Below, in pieces: positions 22,237-34,092 of a stretch of 64,000 nucleotides of DNA. Position numbers and translations under genes: made by a program. Under the pieces are notes generated by a model. The model saw nothing but the letters and a program-made list of their open reading frames with translations. It searched no databases and had not been told where the DNA came from. The stretch is from positions 6,359,501 to 6,423,500 of the forward strand of contig CAMRHE010000035.1 of NCBI GenBank assembly GCA_947044405.1, in the 5' to 3' direction. Positions within the stretch are counted from its first letter, which is position 1; the number at the start of each line of letters is the position of its first letter. The stretch is from Leptodactylus fallax (taxonomy: Eukaryota; Chordata; Amphibia; Anura; Leptodactylidae).

Positions 22237-25200
22237 ATGGTGATCAAATTGGTCTCTCTCAATGTCCGAGGCCTAAACAGCCCACAGAAGCGTTCGTACA
22301 TCTGGAATGAGGCTCTTTCACGCTCCGCAGATGTGTTGTGCGCACAAGAAACCCACCTTCTACAAAAAGACGCCTTCAGGCTGAAACACCCCTCCTTCCC
22401 GGTAATCTACCATGCACACCACAGATCAAAGAACCGTGGAGTCTTTATCGCCTTCAGAAACTCTGGCTTTTTCCTTGACGACACAAAGAGCGGATCCTCA
22501 AGGTAGATTCCTCATTGTTGTCTGCCTTCTAAACAACACCCCCTATACCATAGTCAACCTCTACGCTCCACACAGAAAGACCCTGGCATTTCTGCATAGA
22601 GTCCGAAGACAACTACGAGACATTCAAAAAGGAGCATTAATAATTTGCGAAGATTTTAACAACATAATGGACCCCTCTTTGGACTCGACCAACGCAAATA
22701 GGGATAACGCTTCCTGCCTACACCAGTTTCCGTGCACAGAGAACCTCCACAATATATGTCGTGCACATCATGCGGGTGAGAGGGACTATACATACTTCTC
22801 AGCAGTTCATGGCTCTTATTCTCGCATCGACATGTTCCTGGTAGACCTCCATACCCTTATGAGTTCCAAAAACGCCACAATTGAATCAATCACATGGTCT
22901 GATCACGCAGCTATCACTCTCACTATAGAGGAAAAAACTCCACCCTTCGCTACTAGACTTTGGAGAAATAATACATACCTCATGAGTCATCCTCACTACC
23001 GTGCGATAATAGAAAAAGACCTACAAGTTTATTTCCAGACCAACGCCATATCCACAGATGACCCCTACACTCTTTGGAACGCCCATAAAGCGTACATCCA
23101 TGGCACTCTTATTAAAATCGCGCATAGAAACAAAAAAAGAAAGACAGAAAGCAATCCAGGAAGCAATGTCTACCCTTCGTACTTTGGACTCCGCGAACAA
23201 ACTCAATCCTAACTCGACTACTTCAGAACAGCTCAATCAAGCCAGACAAAAACTACGTCTCCTTCTTCTACAGGACTACGAAAAAGCTCTAAAAAAATCT
23301 AAAGCTCATTTTTACTCCCAAAGCAACAAAGCCGGCAGATTATTAGCTAGACAACTACGAGCAAAAGCAGTTAAATCAAAGATCCCATACATTAAACATC
23401 CTACAACCGGAGTGCACTTGACAGATCCGAGAGACATCGCTAACGCCTTTAAAAATTACTATGCACAACTATATAATCTGCATGAGCATACACCTCTTCC
23501 AGCGGACCACCACAGCCTGGTGTCTGGTTTCTTAAATAGCCTCAATTTACCAGGCCTGTCAGATGAGCAACTATCGACCCTAAACTCTCCTATCACGCTC
23601 CCAGAACTGTTAAAAAATATAAAGTCCTTACCTAAGGGCAAATCTCCGGGGCCAGATGGTTTCTCCAACGAATACTTAATCTACTATCAGCAAATTCTTG
23701 CTCCATCTCTCCTGAACTTTTTCAACCACGCTATGTCAGGTGCACCACTTCCACGCGAATCCCTGGCTGCGTTGATTGTCACCCTTCCTAAACCCAGATG
23801 TCCCACAAAATTTCAGACCAATCTCGCTACTAAATTCTGACATAAAGCTCTATGCGAAACTCCTGGCAGCTCGACTGGCTCCCATTCTCCCAGACTTAGT
23901 TGGCACAGATCAAGTGGGCTTCGTAAAAGGCCGCCAAGCTCCAGACAACACCAGACGTGTTCTCTATCTAGTGGATTTGGTGGAACGTGAGAAGATTCCA
24001 TCCCTCATGGTCGCCTTGGATGCTGAGAAGGCGTTTGACCGGATTAATTGGTCATTCGCCTTTTCCGTCCTGCAGAGACTACGATTCTCTGGCCCGATTC
24101 TCACTGCTATCTCAAACTTGTATTCCTCTCCATCAGCCAAGGTGTTCACCAATAGCACATTGTCGGATAGCTTTAACATCAGGAATGGAACAAGGCAAGG
24201 ATGCCCTCTCTCTCCATTGATTTTTATACTTACCATTGAACCATTAGCACAGTCCCTGCGGCAAAATGAAAGAGTCCAGGGAGTAGAACTACTGGGTTCC
24301 TCCCATCTCATCTCTCTCTACGCGGACGATATTATATTGTCCCTAACTCTTCCAGAAACCTCTCTGTCAGCTGCTATTGAAACCCTCAGAGAATATGGGG
24401 CTCTTTCTTTTTATAAAATCAATGAAACTAAAACACAAATTCTCCCCTTGAACGTTCCCATACCACTTCTAGAACATCTCAAGGAGAGGTTTCCTTATGA
24501 TTGGAGATCGGCAGAGCTGGACTATCTGGGAATAAAGATCACTCCTTCTATTGCACAAGTTTCCAAAGCCAACTATATGCCTCGACTGACAGAGCTAGAG
24601 AAAGAATTCCAAAGTTACTCAAAACTCACCTTGTCATGGCTAGGTAGGATCTCCACATTTCAAATGACGCTACTTCCAAAAATACTATACATATTCCGAA
24701 CCATCCCTGTAGCACCTCCTCCCACATTCCTCCAAAAGATCAACGCCATGCTCAACAAATTCATCTGGAACTCTAAGAAGCCAAGACTCCCATCTTCTAT
24801 TCAACACAGAAAACAGGGAGTGGGAGGGTTGGGAGTACTGAACATTTATGATTACTATATGGCCTCTCACCTTTCAACACTAAAGGACTGGTGGCACAAC
24901 AACGCCCACAAATCTTGGATATCCATTGAGTCCCATATGATACCACACCACAACCTCAAATCCTGGCTCTTCTATTCCCTCTGGACTGATGTGGTACCTC
25001 CTCTCAAGTCTCCAATTCTACAACACCTTATAAATAGCTGGTGGCATATTCATCATTCTACAGGCAAGAAACAAACACTAAACATCACGCGGGCTCCGAT
25101 TGAATTTCTGGAACTAGCAATCCCAGATCTCAACCTCTCAACCTAACCGTTTGGAAAGCATCAGGCATTACCTCTGTTTCACAGGTGTGGGGTGAAAACT

Positions 25201-26000
25201 CGTTGTCCTCATTCCAGTCTCTACAATCCACCTTCTCCCTACCCTCCAACAGCTTCTTTACGTACTTAAGAGTCAAACACTTTCTCACCTCCAACCACAA
25301 CACACAAATTACTTATAATAAATTTCTGGTGGACCTTCTCAAGATTCCCAATCCGACCACCAAAATCCTCAGCTCTATATATAATATTATAGGCTCCAAA
25401 GATCATCTGGTCAAATCCACTCCACTACTCAGCTGGGAGACGCAACTTCATCAACAATATACTGCCACGCAATGGCAAAAAGCCATGGCCTTCACAAAAA
25501 AGACCTTCCGGTGTACGACCCACTACGAAACCACTGTCAAAATTCTCCTCCACTGGTACTACACTCCAGAACGACTTCACCGAATGCACCCGCAGACCTC
25601 AAACTCTTGTTGTAGGGGATGTGGGGGAGGAGGATCTCTATTCCACCTACTGTGGACATGTCCGCGAGTGGTGCTGTACTGGCAAGACGTCTTCAGGTGG
25701 ATTTCTTCTCTGGTGGGATCCAGTATAACCCCTTCACCAGCTTTGGCGCTGCTATTCTTACAGATCGATTCTTTCCCAGCTCTTCACAGAGTGATGATTG
25801 GCCATGTTTTATTATCTGCATCACTGGCTCTTCTACGCAATTGGAAATCGGACACTATCCCGTCTAGAAAAGATCTGGTGAACATGGTGGAACTGACTTA
25901 CCAATACGAGAGGATCCTATCCCATGGAGCTTTTGGAGATACCCAATTCCGAAAAAACTGGCTCCCATGGACACTAAATGCTAACAAAAACCTGCCGTAA
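22237..26000 (+). pseudogene. LINE ORF2: endonuclease, reverse transcriptase (four frameshifts)
   Basis: ORF2 nicks the target and copies the RNA there. The ATG at 22237 (MVIKLVSLNVRGLN) opens the endonuclease: AQETHL, NLYAPH, a DFNNIMD motif, SRIDMFLV and SDHAAI to about 22920. The usual GDFN reads EDFN. The reverse transcriptase follows: GKSPGPDGF (~23640), LLNSDIKLYAKLLA, DQVGFVKGRQ, motif A ALDAEKAFDRINW (~24015), motif B GTRQGCPLSPLIF (~24190) and motif C LYADDIIL (~24320). A C-x2-C-x7-H-x4-C motif lies near 25610-25660. The frame changes near 22495, 23135 (A-run), 23800 (A-run) and 25137. The last is an 8-bp tandem duplication (CTCAACCT at 25129-25136 and 25137-25144). No nonsense point mutations were noticed. 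Confidence 0.93.
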
Positions 26001-26256
26001 CTCTGGATATGTCACACATGGAAGATCATACCTGATATTACTGTTATCTTTTGTTGTTTGATATATGCATGATTCTCGTTCTTTATTCCTGAAACTTTCT
26101 AACTCTTAGAAATCTATACCTATCGCTCTGTGAATTAGTATACTGCTCAATATGTGTTTACTGTGATTTGTAGCCACTCTAACCGACTATATGATACCGC
26201 TTTATTGTATGTTGTTACTTGACGCGTTAAAAAATCCTAATAAAACTGATTGAAAT

Positions 26257-26274
26257 TAAATAATTTTATATCTT
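26257..26274. repeat. LINE target-site duplication, right copy (18 bp)
   Basis: Identical to 19663-19680. It marks the 3' end of the LINE. Confidence 0.95.
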
Positions 26275-27743
26275 AATAGTTCAGGCATTTTTGAGCATGG
26301 GGATTCCTAAAGTGTTTATGTTTATTATTGTTTTATTTATTTTTATATGTGATCTAGGGAAAGGGGGTGATTTGATTTTTTGTGGGGTTTTTTTTTTATA
26401 CTTTTAAAAACTTTTTTTTCCTTTTCTTTTAGTTATACTTTCCGACCCCCTAAGGACCTTGAACCCTATGGGGTTTCATCACTCATACAATACACTGCAA
26501 TACTAATGTATTGCAGTGTATAGTAAAATCCATCGCCTTCTATTATACGCTGCCTATGGCATTTCACCGCGGCATCTAAAGTGCTAATAACTGTGATCAG
26601 TGTCAGCATCAATCGTCACTCTTAGCGGTGGATGCTGGCTGTATTATACGCCTGCTCCTGAGCTCTCTCCATACAGCCCTTCACAGCCAATGACATACCT
26701 GTATGTCATTGGTCGTTAAGAGGTTAAACTCTTATTCATAGCAAACTTATTCAACCTGAAACAACCAAACCACCCAAAACTGAAGCAAACTGAATCTTCT
26801 CAGGTTCACCCATCTCTAACAATCATGTACTATACTGGCCTGCGAGCAGCATCATCAGCATAGGACATCTTCAGTACCAGCCATCTCTTCAACGCTACTC
26901 CTGGCCTTGCTGTCTCCACCTAACAACCACAGTTGGTAGAAAATTTCCCTCAACAAATATCACTTTGGCTCCATCTCTGTGGGTGACATAGCTACATATG
27001 CAATTACATCTACATATGAGTATATGAGCCCAAACTCAACCTCCATGGATAACCCAACGTTTAACACCTTTGCATCACCATGTAGGTCTTGAAAGGTAAG
27101 AGGCTATCTACTCAGTTTTCAGTTATATTTTACCTACAAATGAAAGCCACAGAACAACAGTGGAAAACAAAAAATATGTAACTGTATTAGTAACAAAAAT
27201 AGTAAGTCATAGATTACCTCCAACAGACCCAAGGGGCTTCAATAATGCAAATGAAAATTTTTTTACACCTTTCTTAAGACTGTTTTCTATACTGTTTTCT
27301 ATATCTGTTATATGATTACATGAAAAATGTTTGTGCTAGCTAGTAAATGGTAAGATAATATGAACGCAAAACATTAATATTCTGTTTTGGTAAGTAATAA
27401 AATAAATAAAGTAATAAGGTCAGTTAGTTTTCGTTCTGAAAGGAGCCCCAAACACAGATTATGTTCAAAAACCCTAACAAAATAGTGCAGCATAATGTCG
27501 ATTTTGTCTATTAAGATGACAAAAAATATTACAGAAACTCAGTGGACCTCATTGTGGTCAATGGACCGTATGCTAGTTAAAGGCATTGTTTTATTCCTAT
27601 AAAATAAACTATGCACATGTGAATACAGACTTTGACACAAAGGAGATTCTGATCATCCCTTCACAGTACTGGAAAAGAAAAGCAATGCAGTTACAATCTG
27701 TGAGCATTGCTAGTCAGGTTAATAGATGTTAATAGATGATAAA
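26275..27743 (+). repeat. Interspersed repeat, right half, then intergenic DNA
   Basis: 26275-26740 continues the repeat cut by the LINE. It includes a CACTGCAATACTAATGTATT palindromic stretch (about 26493-26522) also hinted at near 15150-15185. From 26740 to 27743 I see no feature beyond A+T-rich unique-looking sequence. Confidence 0.5.
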
Positions 27744-28203
27744 TAGAGATGAGCGAATTTCTCAAAAGTTCGATTTGGCAGTTCGATTTGAAGCTCAAAA
27801 AAGAATTAGCTTCGATCCGAATTACTTTGCGGAAAATGTCGCTAAAAAACACCTATTTCCTAGCTTCAGAGAGCCTGTATAGTGGTGTAGAACAGTGTGC
27901 CTTGCAGTAACACGCATAGGGAGCCTACTGTGGTAGTCAAATAATACTGTGAGTCCGAATGACACGCACATGACAGGCGTCACTCTTAGAACCACTGCAC
28001 ACTTCACTTATTTGGACAGTTACGGGGCCAAAACTGACCAAGTGTGAATCCAGCCTTCCATGTCCATGTTAGTGCCAGGTAGAAAGAACCGTGCAGAGGC
28101 CCAGCATCCTATTGTAGAGTGAAAGAGCGCACTCTTTTTACACCGTCATCTGCAGATTCCACATAGATGTCTACAGAGTGGCAAGGTGACATAATGTGGA
28201 GTT

Positions 28204-28400
28204 GGCAGCAGCATGAGGATGACATACAGTGACCCAGTGGCAGAGGTGAAGGTAGTAGCAGCCTTAGGAGGGCATACAGTGACCCAGTGGTTGCGGCATG
28301 AGGAGGGCATACAGTGACCCAGTGGCAGCGGCATGAGGAGTACACAGAGTGACCCAGTGGGAAGCAGCATGAGGAGGACATACAGTGACCCAGTTCCTCC
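28204..28400 (+). repeat. hAT subterminal short tandem repeats
   Basis: The phrase ACAGTGACCCAGT recurs five times at irregular 33-50 bp spacing (about 28225, 28275, 28311, 28344 and 28381) with GCATGAGGAGG between. Copy 2 retains two units (38030-38075). Such subterminal repeats often serve as transposase binding sites in hAT elements. That role here is inference. Confidence 0.75.
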
Positions 28401-29139
28401 CCTGTGTGACTTTGTTCGCCCAGGCAAACGAGGTGTAGAACAGTGTGACACCGCTGTGCCCTGCACATGTAGTATGCTGGAGGTGCATACACCTTATTTA
28501 AAGGTGTTTATTGGTGTGGAAACCCATAAGGAGGACCATATTCGCCATTTTGTTCCCAGTATAAAGTTACAGGCCATTTATCAATACAGTATTGTCAATA
28601 ATTCAATAATTCGGAGTCACAAATCTCTGCCTTTATCACGCTTTTGTTATAGTGGGGAAAGAAATAAGGGGCATATTTGCCGTTCTCTTCAAAATAGAAA
28701 ATAACAGGCTTTTTTGCCCTTTGCAATTACGTTTTTTCATCGAACAGTATGTCAGACAGAGAAGCGAGAGGCCATGCACAGGGGAGGGAAACAGGCCTAA
28801 ATGTTTCTGGCACAGGCACAGTTCACAGCAGAGTAAGGGGGTGTGGCAGCAGGGGTCAGTTACAGTGGCCTGAGCTCCCAGTGTCAAGTAGCGGTCGTGT
28901 CTTGACCAGCAACCCAACGGTTGTAGAATGGTTGACTCGGTCATCCAATTCATCCCAAGTCACATCAGACACCCCCAGCCAAGAGTTGGTGGGTACGTCA
29001 GACACAACCCTTAGTAGGCATGGCCCGGCAGCAGGCCATGTGCCCTCACCTGTCCTCAACCTGCCTCTGTCCTTTTTTGTTCCCTCAGCTGGAGAACTAC
29101 TCTATGCTGTGAGCTCATATCCACTGTACAGTGAGGAGG

Positions 29140-29715
29140 AGGTATTATTATTATTATTTATTATTATTGTTTATTTATATAGCTCCATTAATTCCATGGA
29201 GCTTTACATTTGAGGGTTAACATACGGTACACAAGATAAACAAAACAGATAATACTAACAGTGACCAACTGGCACAGTGGGATACAGGACCTGTCTGCAA
29301 AGGCTTACAATCTATGAGGGATAGAGACAGAAGATTAGGGGATAGGCTATACAGATGGTGGTGTGGTGACAGTAGTGTTATTGGAGGTTGTAGGCCTTCC
29401 TGAATAGGTGAGTCTTCAGGGCCTTCTTGAAGCTTGTGATTGTGGGGGTCAGTCTTATGTGTCTTGGTAATGAGTTCCAGAGTATGAGGGATGCACGGGA
29501 GAAGTCTTAGAGATGGTTGTGTGAAGAGCGGATAAGAGCAGAGCGGAGTAGGAGGTCTTTGGAGGATCGGAGGTTATGTGCAGGCAGGTAGCTGAAGATT
29601 AGGTTAGAGATACTGTATATGGAGGGGACAGATTGTGGATGGCTTTGTATGTCAGCGTTAGTAATTTGAATTCTATTCGCTGGGCAACGGGTAGTCAGAG
29701 AAGGGATTGGCAGAG
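29140..29715 (-). mobile_element. Non-LTR retrotransposon 3' end with (ATT)n tail
   Basis: Inserted in the hAT transposase. On the minus strand it runs from about 29715 to an (AAT)n tail at 29141-29165. A decayed frame contains LILWNSLPRHIRL...SFKKALKTHLFRKAY, the C-terminal signature I associate with L2/Rex-type LINE ORFs. The same signature and a similar ATT-rich tail occur on the plus strand at 52640-53417. Only the 3' ~575 bp are present. No target duplication could be fixed. Confidence 0.65.
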
Positions 29716-31441
29716 GGGACCCATGGGACTGTGGTAAGTGTAGAGGACAGTCAGCAGCTACTGCTCAGCCAAGATCTGGAGGAGACTTCTGCCGCTTCCT
29801 CCAGTATGCGGGCAAATAGTGATGAGGAGAGTGGCATGGGAGCTGGTGTTGAGGAGGACATCAGTGAACTGCAGACTGTAGTGGATCATGATATAGCCGA
29901 TTGTAATTGTGAGAGGCTTCATTGTCATCAGGAGAAGAGGGTTACAGTTTGCACATGAGGCAGCGGGGGAGCCAGCAGGGTGGCAGCAGTGGGAGGTCGG
30001 GAGCTAAACATGCCCAGGGTAGACCAACCACTTCACAGCAGCCTATCTGCCTGGAAAGAAGCAGTGCAGGGGTTCACGGAGGCAGTGGTGGTAGCTGTCA
30101 GTTAGTGTGGAGTGTTGGGGGTAAAATCACCTACTCCTCTGTGTGGAAGTTTTTTGTAAAGCTGTCGGGGGAGGTAAACATGGCCATATGTTCAATCTGT
30201 GGGCAGAAGGTGAAGTGTGGCCAGGGTGCCAATTTTGGCACCACAGCCCTGAATCAACATATGCAGCATCACCATAAGGTGGCCTAGGAGAGCCGTGGCT
30301 CCAATGTGGTGGTCCAGCCTGCCGCAGAAACCACTGCAGCACCCAGTGGCACACACTCCATTTCAGGCAGTCAAGGCTCCACCACCTCAGCCGAAGGAAG
30401 CTGTGTGTCCTTCCTAACATCTGCTGGTCATGATGCTCCTGCGCCTCCTCCTCCTAGTCAGTCATTGCGTCAACAATCCATCACAAAAGCGATTTCGAAG
30501 AGACAACAGTATCCGTGCACTCATCCAATGGTGCAGAAGCTGAACGTGCTCCTGTCCAAGTTGCTGGTGCTGCATTCCCTCCCTTTCCAATTGGTGGACT
30601 CTGAACCTTTCAGAGAACTCATGGCTTGCGCCGAGCCGAGGTGGAGAGTCTCAAGCTGTAATTTCTTTGCCAAAAAGGCAGTACCAGCCCTGCACAAATA
30701 TGTAGAAGAGAAGGTGGGCCAGTCCTTGAGCCTGTCGGTGTCTGCCAAATATTGTCATTTTCGGCCCACTGGGTTAATGTGGTGCCTGCCCAGACACACC
30801 AGCAACTTGGACAGGTGACGCAGCTTCTGCCTCCATGTTCTCATGCCGTTGGTCCTGCAACAATGTCAGCCTCATCCTCCACTGTCTCCTCAGCCTCCAC
30901 TGCAGGGACAATTCACAATGCTCCTCCAGCATACCACATGTGCAGGGCACAGCGGTGTCACACTGTTTTACACCTCGTTTGCCTGGGCAAACGGAGTCAC
31001 ACAGGGGAGGAACTGCCCCGTGTCCTTCCTCAAGAAATCGAATCCTGGCTTTCTCAAAATCGGAAAATCAAAATCGTAACCATGGTGACCGACAATGGTA
31101 AGAACATGGTGTCGACGCTTCGTCAAAGAGGGCTGAGCCATGCACCCTGCATGGCGCACGTGTTCAATCTGGTTGTCAAGCGTTTCCTTAAGTGTTCCAC
31201 CCATCTGCAAGACATCCTAAAAATGTCAAGGAAACTTTGCATGCACTTCAGCCACTTGGACACTGCCAAGCACACCCTCCTTGTGCTGCAGTGGCAAAAG
31301 TCCTCCCACAACATAGGCTGATATGCGATGTTTCCACCCGTTGGAATTCCACCCTCCATATGTTGGATCAACTATATGAACAGAGAAAAGCCATAAACGA
31401 TTTCTTTATGATCCAAGCAGACAGAGGTACTCCCCTGTGTA

Positions 31442-32084
31442 CAGTTGTGCTAAAAAGTTTACATACCCAGGCAGATTTTTTTTTTTTTTTCAGAGAATAT
31501 GAATGATAACACAAAAACTTTTTCTCCACTCATGGTTAGTGGTTGGTTGAAGAAATTTATTGTCAAACTTCTGTGTTTTCTCTTTTTAAATCATAATGAC
31601 AACCAAAAACATCAAAATGACCCTGTTCAAAAGCTCACATACCCCAGTTCTTAATACCGTGTATTGCCCCCTCTAACATCAATGACAGTTTAAAGTCTTT
31701 TGTGGTAGTTGTGGATGAGATTGTTTATTTCCTCAGATGGTAAAACTGCCCATTCTTCTTGGCAAAAAGTCTCCAGTTCCTGTAAATTCCTGGGCTGTCT
31801 TGCATGTACTGCAACGCTTGAGATCTCCCTAGAGTGGCTGAATGATATTGAGGTCAGGAGACTGAGATGGACACTCCAGAACCTTCACTTTCTTCAGCTG
31901 TAGCCAATGACAAGTCGACTTGGCCTTGTGTTTTGGATCATTGTCATGTTGGAACGTCCAAGTACGTCCCATGCGCAGCTTCCTGGCTGATGAGTGCAAG
32001 TTTGCCTCCAGTATTTGCTGATAACGTGCTGAATTCATCTTTCTTTTAACTTTGACCAAGTTTCCTGTGACTTTAGTACAACAG
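31442..32084 (-). mobile_element. Tc1-like family E, internally deleted, inside hAT copy 1
   Basis: CAGTTGTGCTAAAAAG follows TA (31440-31441) and CTTTAGTACAACAG precedes TA (32085-32086). The ends resemble those of the Sleeping Beauty group (AGTTTACATACCC near the tip). The 643-bp length and missing N-terminal coding show an internal deletion. A minus-strand transposase remnant (32059-31829) has [23 protein letters not shown] and a decayed IEHLW. The same element at the same hAT position occurs in copy 2 (41988-42629). Confidence 0.9.
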
Positions 32085-33282
32085 TAACTTTAACATTAGC
32101 CAGTGGCAGCTCATGCACGACACCTGCCGTTTGCTTGTACCCTTTAAGGAGGCCACTTTGTTATCAGTCACCAGGACATTGGAGCACAAACAATGTGTAG
32201 CCAGATGGGTGGAGAGGAGGAGCAGGAGCAAACAGAACAGCCAGAGGGAGATGAGGAGGATGAGGCAGATGACCCAGACACACCGTGGCAGTATGCAGTG
32301 GAGATGGATGCAGGGAGTTCCTTGGAGTCACTTGCGCAAATAGCCCGAAGCATGCTGACTTCCTTGCGCAGTGACAGCCGAATTGTCACCATTCGGCAGA
32401 GGGATGACTACTGGCTCTCCACCATGTTAGACCCTCACCACCGGGGAAAAATGGGGGCCTTTTTTACACCTGCTGAGAGGTAGGACAAACTCAACTACTA
32501 TAGAGATATCCTATTTAGTAAGTTGGCTGCTGCCTATCTGTGCCATCGTCCATCCTCTCGCATGTCCGACCAGGCCCTGAGCGCTCACCTTGCACTGCCA
32601 TGGCAGCCGGGGGGGGGGTGACAGGAGCAGTATTGGCTCCATCAGCAGCAGCCTGAGCCTACAGTTGCTGATGAGCAGCTTTCTTCACCCTCACAGTGAA
32701 GAAACTGCTCATCAGCAGCTAGACACAGAGAAGAACTTGAACCAGCAGGTGGTGGCATACTTAGAGTGCACCCTGCCATCCGTCATCGAAGATTCGCTGG
32801 ACTACTGGGTAGCCAAACTGAATTTGTGGCCGCAACTGGCTGAGTTTGCACTGGAAAAGCTATCCTGCCCGGCCAGTAGTGTGGCAATAGAGCGGGTGTA
32901 TAGTGCGGCGGGGGCCATAGCCAAGATGAACTCGTTTGTGCACCCAAAATTTGGAGAGACTGACCTTTGTGAAGATGAGTCAGGCGTGGATCAGCCAGGA
33001 TTTCCACCTAGCAATGCCTGATGCAGCAGATTAAATGATCCATGTTGCCTCACCACACTCTGCCACTGGTTCACTGTATAGCCTCCTAAGGCTATTGCTA
33101 CCTACACATTATAGAGACATGCTATATAGCAAGTTGGCCGCTGCCTATCTGCACCATCGTCCATCCTCTCGCATGTCTAACCGGGGGGGGGGCCCTGAGA
33201 GTTCAACTTTCACTGGCATGGCAGCTGTGGGAGGGGGTGGGGGTGGCAGGAGCAGTATTGGCTCCATCAGCACAATGGGAAT

Positions 33283-33715
33283 AAAATGGCGAATATGGTC
33301 CTCCTTGTGGGTTTAGACACTAATAAAAACCTTTAAATAAGTGATAATAACCACTAAAAATTATTTAATTATTATTGACAATACTGTTTTAAAAATGGCC
33401 TGCAACTTTATACTGGTAACAAAATGCCGAATATGGTCCTTTTTACGGGTTTAGACACTAATGAACACCTTTAAATAAGTGATAGTAACCGCTAAGAATT
33501 ATTGAATTATTATTGACAATACTGTTTTAAAAATGTCCTGCAACTTTATACTGGTAACAAAATGGCGAATATGGTCCTTTTTATGGGTTTAGACGCTAAT
33601 GAACATCTTTAAATAAGTGATAACCGCTAAGAATTATTGAATTATTATTGACAATTCTGTTTTTAAAAATGGCCTGCAACTTTATACTGGTAACAAAATG
33701 GCGAATATGGTCGTT
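33283..33715 (+). repeat. hAT 3' tandem repeat set 1 (~137-bp unit)
   Basis: AAAATGGCGAATATGGTC occurs at about 33285, 33421, 33559 and 33695, giving three full ~137-bp units and a partial one. Each has an AATTATTGACAATACTG-like middle. The set recurs in copy 2 at 43905-44210. Confidence 0.85.
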
Positions 33716-33730
33716 ATGTCTTTCCCCACG

Positions 33731-34065
33731 TTAAAGGCTTTTTTTTACAGATACGTGCAGATATTATTGGATGATAATTCAGTTTTCTTTGGCACAATAG
33801 TACTGACTAATGTTATGCTTTGGAAGAACAGTGACTAAGCCCCTTATAATAAACGCCTTTAAAAAGGCTTTTTTTTACAGATACGTGCAGATATTATTGT
33901 ATGATAATTCAGTTTTCTTTGGCACAATAGTATTGACTAATGTTATGCCTTGAAAGAACATTGACTAAGTCCCTTATAATAAACGCCTTTTAAAAGACGT
34001 TTTTTCAGATACGTGCAGATATTAGTGTATGATAATAATTCACTGTTTTTTGCTGCACTGCACTG
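33731..34065 (+). repeat. hAT 3' tandem repeat set 2 (~128-bp unit)
   Basis: Three units start at about 33731, 33861 and 33990. Each contains CAGATACGTGCAGATATTA and CCCCTTATAATAAACGCC. The set recurs in copy 2 at 44221-44560. Units within a set differ by several bases, so the arrays are not new. Confidence 0.85.
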
Positions 34066-34092
34066 CAAAAGGCTTGTTGTGTTCCACCTTGT

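Larger units (their letters stand above)
19681..26256 (+). mobile_element. Full-length L1/Tx1-type LINE
   Basis: A 6,576-bp non-LTR retrotransposon with a 5' leader starting in a G-run (GGGGGGGCGTGGC), ORF1 (20757-22004), a 232-bp spacer, ORF2 (22237-26000) and a ~255-bp 3' tail ending in AAAACTGATTGAAAT rather than a long poly-A. Exact 18-bp duplications on both sides prove that both ends are original and suggest a fairly recent insertion. ORF2 has apurinic-type endonuclease, reverse transcriptase and a C-terminal Cys/His motif, as in the L1 and Tx1 groups. I cannot decide between those two without a tree. Confidence 0.95.
28749..33021 (+). pseudogene. hAT transposase, BED zinc-finger type, copy 1
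   Basis: Pieces in changing frames follow the order of a BED-type hAT transposase. An N-terminal Ser/Gly-rich part (28749-29139) is cut by a LINE insertion and resumes near 29720. A BED finger lies near 30145-30285 (VWKFFVKLSG, CSICGQKV, HMQHHH). PFRELMACAEPRWRV is near 30610. The region of the first catalytic Asp is lost: about 55 bp present in copy 2 at 41251-41310 are missing here near 30750. VTDNGKNMVSTL and the Cys-x2-His segment CMAHVFNLV follow (31080-31180), then DVSTRWNSTLHML (31325). A Tc1-like insertion interrupts next, and the C-terminal dimerisation region with LSCPASSVAIERVYSAAG (about 32855-32915) contains the expected Glu. Multiple shifts make it dead. Confidence 0.88.
27744..34092 (+). 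mobile_element. hAT transposon with BED-finger transposase, copy 1 (decayed)
   Basis: The left end TAGAGATGAGCGAA at 27744 has the T/C-A-G-A-G start of hAT inverted repeats. A matching right end is not found, and the recognisable element stops near 34092, where copy 2 also stops (44587). The order is a non-coding left part with short tandem repeats, the transposase pseudogene, then two sets of long tandem repeats. Two later insertions sit inside (29140-29715 and 31442-32084). No 8-bp target duplication can be defined because the right end is missing. Confidence 0.85.

Noticed and set aside
28109..28492. Overlapping Cys/Ser/His-rich frames on the minus strand
   Set aside because: They come from reading the short tandem repeats at the hAT left side in antisense. 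The same peptide pattern recurs at 37864-38175 for the same reason.
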